From: an uncultured Oscillospiraceae bacterium
GTDB lineage: Bacteria > Bacillota > Clostridia > Oscillospirales > Oscillospiraceae
Direction of reading: 5' to 3'
DNA length: 5,771 bases
NCBI GenBank assembly: GCA_934561725.1
Contig: CAKTGW010000081.1
Location: 1 to 5,771, forward strand
Shown: piece after piece, positions 1 to 5,131 of the stretch
Layout: each line of letters starts with the position of its first letter
How positions within the stretch are numbered: the first letter of the stretch is position 1
The notes under the pieces: model-generated
The model's input: only the letters and a program-made list of their open reading frames with translations
Database searches by the model: none
What the model was told of the DNA's origin: nothing
Program-made: the position numbers and the translations under genes

Positions 1-191
1 GTGTTGCAATGGCTGCATCACAGGGAGCATATATTGCCCCGGGAAGTGACGGCGGGGCGTGGCAGGTTTTTCATGGCCCGTGTGCTGAGGCGGAGCAGCA
101 TTATTTACAGCTTGCCTTGGGCAGCGGCACAGAGTTGGTTCTGGGGCTGGGTGCAGCGCAGATTTGTGAAAAATTCAGGAGGAGAAGCTAA
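1..191 (+). CDS. 3' end of an unrecognised protein gene (partial, start outside window)
   Basis: The reading frame that starts at base 3 stays open from the window edge to a TAA at 189-191 and gives the last 62 residues of a protein. The internal ATG at 9 is not a likely start: no ribosome binding site can be seen before it and the frame continues to the window edge. The visible part is Gly/Ala-rich (residues such as GSDGGAW, LGSGTEL, LGLGAAQ) and ends in a basic tail, EKFRRRS. I do not recognise a family. The stop overlaps the start of the next gene by one base (TAATG), and that gene's ribosome binding site lies inside the last codons here, so the two are very probably co-transcribed and translationally coupled. 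The alternative frame from base 1 to 198 overruns the next start and reads as a shadow. Confidence 0.6.
   Translation, partial: VAMAASQGAYIAPGSDGGAWQVFHGPCAEAEQHYLQLALGSGTELVLGLGAAQICEKFRRRS
176..191 (+). promoter_or_regulatory. Ribosome binding site and TAATG stop/start overlap
   Basis: AGGAGGAG at 176-183 lies within the final codons of the upstream gene, 7 bases before the ATG at 191. The TAA of the first gene and the ATG of the second share one base. This fixes the start of the 91-aa gene and indicates translational coupling by terminating ribosomes. Confidence 0.8.
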
Positions 192-466
192 TGGATAAGC
201 AGACGATCATTGAGGCTATGGCCAGACAGGATATTCTGTCAACGGATTTGAGCAGGGGACCGGGGGCGGTGATCCTGCGCAGTGGCGGCCGCCCCAAATG
301 CATTGTGATCCATGCAGATGGTAATGATTTCTACGCAGATATTCCGGGATTTTTCAGTAAGACAAAGCTGAAGATCCGCCGCATCGAAGTGGAGGCACAG
401 GCGGAAAGAGACAGAAAGATGGAGGAGTTCCTCCAGAGCCAGAAAGCAGAGGAGACAAAGGATTAA
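191..466 (+). CDS. Unrecognised 91-aa protein, translationally coupled to the gene upstream
   Basis: The ATG at 191-193 follows an AGGAGGAG ribosome binding site at 176-183 with good spacing, and it overlaps the preceding TAA by one base. The protein is soluble, with no signal peptide or membrane segment. Residues about 2-14 look helical. Residues about 25-55 look like short beta strands around a GGRPKCIVIHADG stretch, with one cysteine. The last 27 residues or so are highly charged (E, R, K, D, Q) and suggest an amphipathic or coiled-coil helix. I do not recognise the family; the size and tight coupling fit a small partner or accessory protein, but that is inference. It is the last gene of its operon: a strong terminator follows 33 bases after the stop. 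Confidence 0.75.
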   Translation: MDKQTIIEAMARQDILSTDLSRGPGAVILRSGGRPKCIVIHADGNDFYADIPGFFSKTKLKIRRIEVEAQAERDRKMEEFLQSQKAEETKD

Positions 467-499
467 AAATGCATGCTTGTTGGCAGCCAAGCCTTCAGG

Positions 500-556
500 T
501 AAGATAAAACAGACAGCCGCAGAGGTTTTGAGCCTGCGGCTGTCTGTTTTATCTTA
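500..556. terminator. Bidirectional intrinsic terminator between convergent genes
   Basis: Arms 500-522 and 534-556 are perfectly complementary over 23 bp around an 11-base loop at 523-533. The inner part is GC-rich (CAGCCGCAG against CTGCGGCTG). The outer part is A-rich on the left arm and T-rich on the right arm, so a TGTTTTATCTTA-like tract follows the GC core on either strand. It sits 33 bases after the stop of the + strand 91-aa gene and 5 bases beyond the stop of the - strand diguanylate cyclase, so it can serve both converging transcripts. Confidence 0.9.
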
Positions 557-561
557 TTAAT

Positions 562-2469
562 TTATATAGCGTTATCTCTTGCGGGATGGCTCTGATAGTG
601 CAGGGATTTTCTCTCATACATACGTTGGTCAGCTTCTTTTAAGAGACCATCCAGATCTCCGCAGCGCTTTTTCCATAGAGCTCCAAGCGAAATACTGATG
701 TTCTGCTTCTGCATCTCATCACGCAGTGTGTGGAGCTTTTCTTCAAATATGTTTTCTTCCATATCCAGTGCAAGGACAACAAACTCATCTCCGCCCACGC
801 GATAGGTATCGTCCGGGTAAATCCCGCCAAGGATCCGGCCTGCGGCACGAATCAGTGCATCGCCCGCTTCGTGTCCTTTTTGGTCATTGATCGTCTTTAA
901 TCCATCCAGATCAAGATAGATCACCCCGATTTTTTCGAGCAGCTGGCGTCGGTGTGCGGCAAGTACCTGGAGATATTTATTTCGGTTATGCAGTGAAGTG
1001 AGCCCGTCCCAGTAGCTCATAAACCGAAGCTGATCCTGATATTTTTTGGTTGCAAGACTGTTTGAAATAAAGAATTGGATCGAAGAAAGAACCGTTGCGT
1101 CATCATAAGATTCTTTCGGATTATCCACACTTACAAAGCCTACGATGTCTTTGCCCTTGAAGATCGGAACGGCAAGAACACAGCGGATGTTTCTCCCCTT
1201 AAAAAACTTGTAGTTCTCGTGCCCTTTTTCCTGTTCAGTATCTGGGATATAATACACCTTTGAATCGTGAAATGCCTGAATGCCGTTTGTAAGCGCAGAT
1301 GCGGGGATCTCCGGCATGGTCGGCATCTGACGCTGTACATTCGGTGCGTCGTATTCATAGGTGTTGATAAACACGTCTTTCTTTGCATCAAACAGAAAGA
1401 TATAGGCGCGGTCTGCCTTGAAATAGTCATTTATAACCTGCAAAAGCTTCTGTATTGCAGCATCAATATCCCGGTCAGAGGAAAGGGCAGTCACACATTC
1501 CAGCAGAGTATTGGAGACATGGAGCTGTTTCAGCGTTTCCAGTCTGCTTTTTCTCAGAGTCCGCATCTGGCGAAGATTCCAGAAGAAATATATCAGCAGA
1601 AGACCAGCCTCCAGTATTCCTGCATAGATCAGCAGCTTTTGCAGATAAAGCAGTCTTGCAAAAATCACGTCTTCCTGTACAAATATCAGCAATTCCCAGT
1701 CGAACATTTGCAGAGGAATATAGTACATATAAAGCGGCTTTCCCGTTGTGCGCGATTCAAAGGCAATAACGCCGGTATTCTGCGCTTTTATTTCTTCTCT
1801 CAGATCGATGCTTTCATAGCCCTTCAGTCGGGTTCTGGCCGATGTGGTATAAGCATTTCCCAGCTCATCATGCCAGGCATCCATGATATAGTTTCCGTCT
1901 TTGCTGTCTACAATGCAATAGGAAGCATTTCCGTCGTAAATGGCTGGATGAAATTCTTCAACCAATATTGAGGACTCCAGAACACCTGCAAGAATCGCGG
2001 TCGGCACACCGTTTTTCTCTACCGGAACAAAATAATAGACGGCTTCTTTCCCTGTTACGGTGTCGATCATTCTTGTCGACATATGCTCCCCAGCCTGTGC
2101 GATGGCATCAAAAGAAAGATCGCTTCGAAGCTCTTGCTCCGTGCCGTTTTCCAGTACGATCCTGTTCCCCGGATAGATGACGTCTATTCTTGAAAAGGAA
2201 GTGCAGCTGCGGTACTGCTCCAATATGCCCGCATCGATCCGGTCTGCCGCATCCCAACTGACTGTATTTGCTGCAAGATGCAGGATGTTTATGTTGTCGG
2301 CAAAGGTGATCTGCATCTCTTTTGTAACGGAACTGGAGGAATCCTTCAGCAGAGCCCAGCAGTTTTCTTTCTCCCTTTCCATAACGCTCTGATAGAGAAA
2401 TAGGGACATGAGTACGGTAATGCAGATGATCAGTGCCACAGGGAGCATTTGTTTTATATTTTGCTTCAT
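562..2469 (-). CDS. Membrane-bound diguanylate cyclase with dCache-like sensor, GAF and GGDEF domains
   Basis: This 635-aa protein should make cyclic di-GMP from two GTP in response to an external signal. Seen in order: a membrane segment at residues about 8-26; an extracytoplasmic sensor region at about 28-270 with dCache/PDC-like pieces (NASYCIVDSKDGNYI and a PLQMFDWELLIFV stretch typical of the end of that domain); a second membrane segment at about 276-297; a linker helix; a GAF-like domain at about 318-470 (FKADRAYIFLFD, VLAVPIFKGKDIVGFVSVDN); and a GGDEF domain at about 480-622. The cyclase domain keeps DGLTSLHNRN (488-497), the metal Asp520, Asn528, Asp537 and the intact GGDEF signature at 559-563, so it should be active. 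The RxxD product-inhibition site is absent (IYPD at 550-553). No EAL or HD-GYP domain is fused. The start ATG has AAGGTG 5 bases upstream and its own promoter, so it is a single-gene unit. The signal sensed cannot be read from sequence. Confidence 0.93.
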   Translation of the reverse strand: MKQNIKQMLPVALIICITVLMSLFLYQSVMEREKENCWALLKDSSSSVTKEMQITFADNINILHLAANTVSWDAADRIDAGILEQYRSCTSFSRIDVIYPGNRIVLENGTEQELRSDLSFDAIAQAGEHMSTRMIDTVTGKEAVYYFVPVEKNGVPTAILAGVLESSILVEEFHPAIYDGNASYCIVDSKDGNYIMDAWHDELGNAYTTSARTRLKGYESIDLREEIKAQNTGVIAFESRTTGKPLYMYYIPLQMFDWELLIFVQEDVIFARLLYLQKLLIYAGILEAGLLLIYFFWNLRQMRTLRKSRLETLKQLHVSNTLLECVTALSSDRDIDAAIQKLLQVINDYFKADRAYIFLFDAKKDVFINTYEYDAPNVQRQMPTMPEIPASALTNGIQAFHDSKVYYIPDTEQEKGHENYKFFKGRNIRCVLAVPIFKGKDIVGFVSVDNPKESYDDATVLSSIQFFISNSLATKKYQDQLRFMSYWDGLTSLHNRNKYLQVLAAHRRQLLEKIGVIYLDLDGLKTINDQKGHEAGDALIRAAGRILGGIYPDDTYRVGGDEFVVLALDMEENIFEEKLHTLRDEMQKQNISISLGALWKKRCGDLDGLLKEADQRMYERKSLHYQSHPARDNAI

Positions 2470-2500
2470 CCTATCACCTTATCAGCCAAGTGTATTATTT

Positions 2501-2536
2501 TTTTACCATTATAGCGTATGTGCGGTCAGATTTCGA
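2501..2536 (-). promoter_or_regulatory. Sigma-A-type promoter of the diguanylate cyclase gene
   Basis: On the - strand a perfect -10 TATAAT (2513-2508) lies 17 bases after a -35-like TCGAAA (2536-2531, 4 of 6 to TTGACA). The expected transcript start is near 2501, giving a leader of about 32 bases before the ATG at 2469. The ribosome binding site AAGGTG is at 2480-2475. The promoter lies downstream of the cysS terminator, so the gene is transcribed separately from cysE-cysS. Confidence 0.7.
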
Positions 2537-2587
2537 CGATAATAATTTTTTGCTATTTTAAGAGCCGATGGTATGCGAAGATATGTA

Positions 2588-2620
2588 AAAACACCGGAGA
2601 AGGGCGTCCTCCGGTGTTTT
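2588..2620 (-). terminator. Intrinsic terminator of the cysE-cysS operon
   Basis: Arms 2609-2620 and 2588-2599 form a perfect 12-bp stem (AAAACACCGGAG against CTCCGGTGTTTT) around a 9-base loop. On the - strand the GC core CACCGGAG/CTCCGGTG is followed by a run of five T. It begins 9 bases after the cysS stop codon, as expected for the end of this operon. Confidence 0.88.
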
Positions 2621-2629
2621 GGATTTAGC

Positions 2630-4060
2630 TCAGATACGCTTCCAGGTCGTACCCTCTTTGGTGTCGATCAGTTCAATGCCCTGGGCCTTCAGCTCATCGC
2701 GGATACGGTCAGCCTCAGCAAAATTCCGCTCCTTTTTTGCCTGAGCTCTCTGAGCAATCAGTGCGTCGATGGCGGGATCCTGCTCTGCGTTTCCGGCGGC
2801 AGCATTTTGCTCTGCGGCCTCTTTCTCGCGGAGTGCAGCGGCCTTATCCAGCAGGCTCAGGCCAAGGACCTGATCAAAAGCACCAATGGCTTTCAGCTTG
2901 GTGGCGTCGCTGCATTTTGCTTTGAGTACGTCATACAGGGCAGTCACGGCCATAGATGTGTTCAGGTCGTTATCCAGAGAGGTGCGGAATTTTTTATCCA
3001 GCTCCGCAAATGCGGCTTCATCCACATCGCCGCCGTCCTTCAGTGCGGCAATGCGGGAGATGAGCTTATTATAGGCCACGGCGGCGTTATCCAGATTGTC
3101 CCAAGAAAATACGAGGTTTTTGCGATAGTGGCTCTGGAGGCAGAACAGGCGGTAAACCAGAGGATCATAGCCCTTTTCTTCCAGAAGGGAGACAGTGAGG
3201 AATTCACCGGTGGATTTACTCATCTTTCCGCTGGCCGTATTCAGATGCAGCACGTGGAACCAGTAGTTGCACCACTTGTGGCCAAGATAGGATTCCGACT
3301 GGGCGATCTCGTTGGTGTGGTGAGGGAAGGCATTGTCAATGCCGCCGCAGTGAATGTCCAGATCCTCGCCCAGATATTTCAGGCTGATGCCGGAGCACTC
3401 AATGTGCCAGCCGGGATAGCCGACGCCCCAGGGAGAATCCCATTTCAGGGCCTGATCCTCAAACTTGGACTGGGTGAACCACAGGACAAAATCGTTTTTG
3501 TTGCGTTTGTTTGTATCCTCCTCAACACCCTCGCGGACGCCAACAGCAAGATCCTCGGCATCGTGATCATTGAACACATAGTATTTCTCCAGCTTGGAGG
3601 TGTCAAAATAAATGTTGCCGCCGGCAGCATAGGCATAGCCCTTCTCAATCAATTTGGAGATGATCTTGATATATTCATCGATGCAGTTCGTGGCCGGTTC
3701 GACTACATCCGGGCGCTTGATGTTCAGCTTGCGGCAGTCCTCAAAAAAGGCATCAGTATAAAATTTTGCAATATCCATGACAGACTTGTGCTCGCGGCGT
3801 GCGCCCTTGAGCATCTTGTCCTCGCCGGTATCGCCGTCAGAGCTCAGATGTCCCACATCGGTGATGTTCATTACGCGTTTGACATTATAGCCGCTGTAGC
3901 GGAGATATTTTTCCAGAATATCCTCCATAATGTAGCTGCGCAGATTACCGATATGCGCATAGTGGTAGACCGTGGGGCCGCAGGTGTACATTTTTACAAT
4001 ATCAGGGTGATTCGGGGTGAATACTTCCTTTTTGTGTGTTGCTGAATTGTAGATAAACAT
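2630..4060 (-). CDS. cysS: Cysteinyl-tRNA synthetase (class I)
   Basis: This cytoplasmic enzyme joins cysteine to tRNA-Cys using ATP. The 476-aa length is normal for the family. The class I signatures are present: HIGN at residues 36-39 (the HIGH motif) and KMSKS at 279-283. The zinc site that selects the cysteine thiol is intact: Cys27 (in YTCGPTVY), Cys222 (in WHIECSG), and His247 and Glu251 (in FPHHTNEIAQSE). The HCGGIDNAFPHH block is highly characteristic. A helical DALR-type region follows from about 345 (DNDLNTSMA), then an Ala/Glu-rich linker at about 406-429, then the usual C-terminal end (NFAEADRIRDELKAQGIELIDT...TTWKR). The ATG lies 5 bases after the cysE stop. Its ribosome binding site AAAGGAG (4079-4073) is inside the last codons of cysE, with a rather long 12-base spacer, which suggests coupled translation. 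It is the second gene of a T-box-controlled operon. Confidence 0.98.
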   Translation of the reverse strand: MFIYNSATHKKEVFTPNHPDIVKMYTCGPTVYHYAHIGNLRSYIMEDILEKYLRYSGYNVKRVMNITDVGHLSSDGDTGEDKMLKGARREHKSVMDIAKFYTDAFFEDCRKLNIKRPDVVEPATNCIDEYIKIISKLIEKGYAYAAGGNIYFDTSKLEKYYVFNDHDAEDLAVGVREGVEEDTNKRNKNDFVLWFTQSKFEDQALKWDSPWGVGYPGWHIECSGISLKYLGEDLDIHCGGIDNAFPHHTNEIAQSESYLGHKWCNYWFHVLHLNTASGKMSKSTGEFLTVSLLEEKGYDPLVYRLFCLQSHYRKNLVFSWDNLDNAAVAYNKLISRIAALKDGGDVDEAAFAELDKKFRTSLDNDLNTSMAVTALYDVLKAKCSDATKLKAIGAFDQVLGLSLLDKAAALREKEAAEQNAAAGNAEQDPAIDALIAQRAQAKKERNFAEADRIRDELKAQGIELIDTKEGTTWKRI

Positions 4061-4065
4061 ATTAT

Positions 4066-4704
4066 TTAACTTCTCCTTTGAGTTGTTTTTTTCAGAAGTT
4101 CAATTTCCATGCGCATGGCCTTCAGCTCCTGTTCTACAGGATCCGTAACATGGATCTGATCGACTTCGCTGGCAAAGTTGACCTTTTCACCGGCAATGCG
4201 CACCACGCGGGCAGGTACGCCGACGGCGGTACAGTCCTCCGGAATGGCGCTGAGTACCACGGCGTTGGCGGCAATGCGGGTATTGTCACCAACGGTGAAG
4301 GGACCCAGCACCTTGGCACCGGAACCGATCATTACATTGTTGCCGATGGTAGGGTGGCGCTTGCCTACATCCTTACCGGTACCGCCCAATGTGACACATT
4401 GATAGAGCAGTACATCATCGCCAAGCTCAGCAGTCTCGCCAATGACAATGCCCATGCCGTGGTCGATCACCAGACGTTTGCCGATGGTGGCGCCGGGATG
4501 GATCTCTATGCCGGTCCAGAAACGGCTCCACTGCGAGATCGCTCTGGCGATAAATTTCAGTCCGCGGCAGTAGAACCAGTGTGCAATGCGGTGGTAGATC
4601 AGTGCATGAACGCCGGGGTATAGAAGGAAAATTTCCAGTGAGGATCTTGCTGCGGGATCGCGCAGCTTGTATGCGTGCAGGGTATCTTTGAGATCATTAA
4701 ACAT
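4066..4704 (-). CDS. cysE: Serine O-acetyltransferase
   Basis: CysE transfers acetyl from acetyl-CoA to L-serine, giving O-acetylserine, the first committed step of cysteine synthesis in the cytoplasm. From the ATG at 4704 the protein has 212 aa, the short Firmicutes type without the longer N-terminal domain of the enterobacterial enzyme. It has an N-terminal helical part with RDPAARSSLE (Asp16), then a left-handed beta-helix of hexapeptide repeats from about residue 66 to 170. The catalytic Asp81-His82 pair (VIDHGMG), GGTGK at 107-111, His117 (KRHPTI) and GVPARVV at 162-168 are all present. The last 30 residues or so form a charged, coiled-coil-like tail ending in Ser, not the terminal Ile used by enterobacterial CysE to bind CysK. 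The start at 4704 is chosen because GGAGG lies 4 bases upstream and homologous enzymes begin near here; an upstream in-frame ATG at 4755 lies inside the riboswitch terminator. It is the first gene of the operon with cysS. Confidence 0.96.
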   Translation of the reverse strand: MFNDLKDTLHAYKLRDPAARSSLEIFLLYPGVHALIYHRIAHWFYCRGLKFIARAISQWSRFWTGIEIHPGATIGKRLVIDHGMGIVIGETAELGDDVLLYQCVTLGGTGKDVGKRHPTIGNNVMIGSGAKVLGPFTVGDNTRIAANAVVLSAIPEDCTAVGVPARVVRIAGEKVNFASEVDQIHVTDPVEQELKAMRMEIELLKKTTQRRS

Positions 4705-4713
4705 ATGTCCTCC
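4705..4713 (-). promoter_or_regulatory. Ribosome binding site that sets the cysE start
   Basis: GGAGG at 4713-4709 on the - strand is 4 bases before the ATG at 4704. It lies after the T-tract of the riboswitch terminator, so it is present only on read-through transcripts. This argues for the 4704 start and against the in-frame ATG at 4755. Confidence 0.8.
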
Positions 4714-4724
4714 AGTCCCGAGAG

Positions 4725-4762
4725 AAAAACAAAAGCCTCTCATGGAATGATCCATGAGAGGC
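4725..4762 (-). terminator. Regulated terminator of the T-box leader
   Basis: Arms 4762-4751 and 4746-4735 form a perfect 12-bp stem (GCCTCTCATGGA with TCCATGAGAGGC) closed by a 4-base loop and followed on the - strand by TTTTGTTTTT (4734-4725). It lies just after the T-box core. It shares its 5' arm with the 3' arm of the antiterminator, so the two folds exclude each other. Confidence 0.95.
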
Positions 4763-4972
4763 GATAAAATCGCGGTTCCACTCTCGTTTATAACTCACCG
4801 GCTGATCACCGGATATGCCTTAACGCGGCAGGACGTGGGAGCATTTCCTCTCCCATAGACTCCGGGGCGCACTTCGGATGCTGAATCGGCCGTCTCTGCT
4901 TTCAGCCTGGGCGGAGACTCTCTGTTGCCTTTGGGCAGCCTACTTTTCCCTTTCAACGTCAGATAACCATAT
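4725..4972 (-). promoter_or_regulatory. T-box riboswitch leader, predicted to sense tRNA-Cys
   Basis: The - strand leader carries the T-box core AGAGTGGAACCGCG (4784-4771). Stem I has an AAAAGTA strand (4947-4941) facing GAAGTGCG (4875-4868). The flanking helices GGG/CCC and GGCTGC/GCATCC (one mismatch) make this a specifier loop with the AGUA/GAA motif. The likely specifier is TGC (Cys) at 4871-4869, followed by a purine. The antiterminator folds exactly: GAGAG (4785-4781) with CTCTC (4760-4756), a 7-base bulge TGGAACC, and GCGAT/ATCGC around a TTT loop. TGGA in the bulge can pair with the 3' end of a tRNA with U73, as tRNA-Cys has. The competing terminator uses the same CTCTC bases. Uncharged tRNA-Cys should stabilise the antiterminator and permit transcription of cysE-cysS. 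The leader start at about 4972 is inferred from the promoter. Confidence 0.95.
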
Positions 4973-5008
4973 AAATGAATACTACCACAGCACCCGGCGT
5001 TTTGTCAA
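4972..5008 (-). promoter_or_regulatory. Promoter of the T-box/cysE-cysS operon
   Basis: On the - strand a perfect -35 TTGACA (5008-5003) is followed after 18 bases by TAGTAT (4984-4979, 4 of 6 to TATAAT). Transcription would start near 4972, just upstream of the 5' strand of T-box stem I. ACCCGG (4992-4997) and CCGGGT (5012-5017) form an inverted repeat centred on the -35 box. Confidence 0.7.
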
Positions 5009-5063
5009 TCCCCGGGTACAGGATAATCTATGCAGAAGCAGCGGTGCTGGTGCATGAGACAAA

Positions 5064-5116
5064 AACAAGATTGCAAGTATTCCGATTTTGCAATATACTA
5101 TTTTCATTGTCTTGTT
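5064..5116. repeat. Two overlapping inverted repeats over the MATE promoter (possible operator)
   Basis: ATTGCAA (5070-5076) and TTGCAAT (5088-5094) are inverted 7-base arms with an 11-base spacer. They cover the -35 box and touch the first base of the -10 box. AACAAGA (5064-5070) and TCTTGTT (5110-5116) form a second, wider inverted repeat around the whole promoter. The positions fit repressor binding, but no regulator gene is in the window and the sequence is AT-rich, so the assignment is tentative. Confidence 0.35.
5071..5106 (+). promoter_or_regulatory. Promoter of the MATE transporter gene
   Basis: TTGCAA (5071-5076, 4 of 6 to TTGACA) and TATACT (5094-5099, 5 of 6 to TATAAT) are separated by 17 bases. 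Transcription would start near 5106, about 26 bases before the GTG start. It is divergent from the cysE-cysS promoter, with 62 bases between the two -35 boxes. Confidence 0.65.
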
Positions 5117-5131
5117 AATGGAGGCTTTTCA

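Noticed and set aside
421..434. Perfect short palindrome GGAGGA-GT-TCCTCC
   Set aside because: It lies in coding sequence for Glu-Glu-Phe-Leu, has no T-tract, and is short enough to be chance.
480..490. Small palindrome TTGGC-A-GCCAA after the 91-aa gene
   Set aside because: The stem is five pairs with a one-base loop, which is sterically poor, and the strong terminator follows directly.
1267..1971. A 234-codon open frame on the + strand opposite the diguanylate cyclase
   Set aside because: It has no ribosome binding site or promoter, and lies wholly inside the GAF and sensor coding region of the opposite strand.
2573..4045. A 490-codon open frame on the + strand opposite cysS
   Set aside because: It is antisense to a cysS gene that has all its motifs. 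The translation resembles no protein, its supposed start lies in the terminator area, and open antisense frames are common opposite biased codons.
4078..4623. A 181-codon open frame on the + strand opposite cysE
   Set aside because: It is the reverse-strand shadow of the hexapeptide repeats of cysE.
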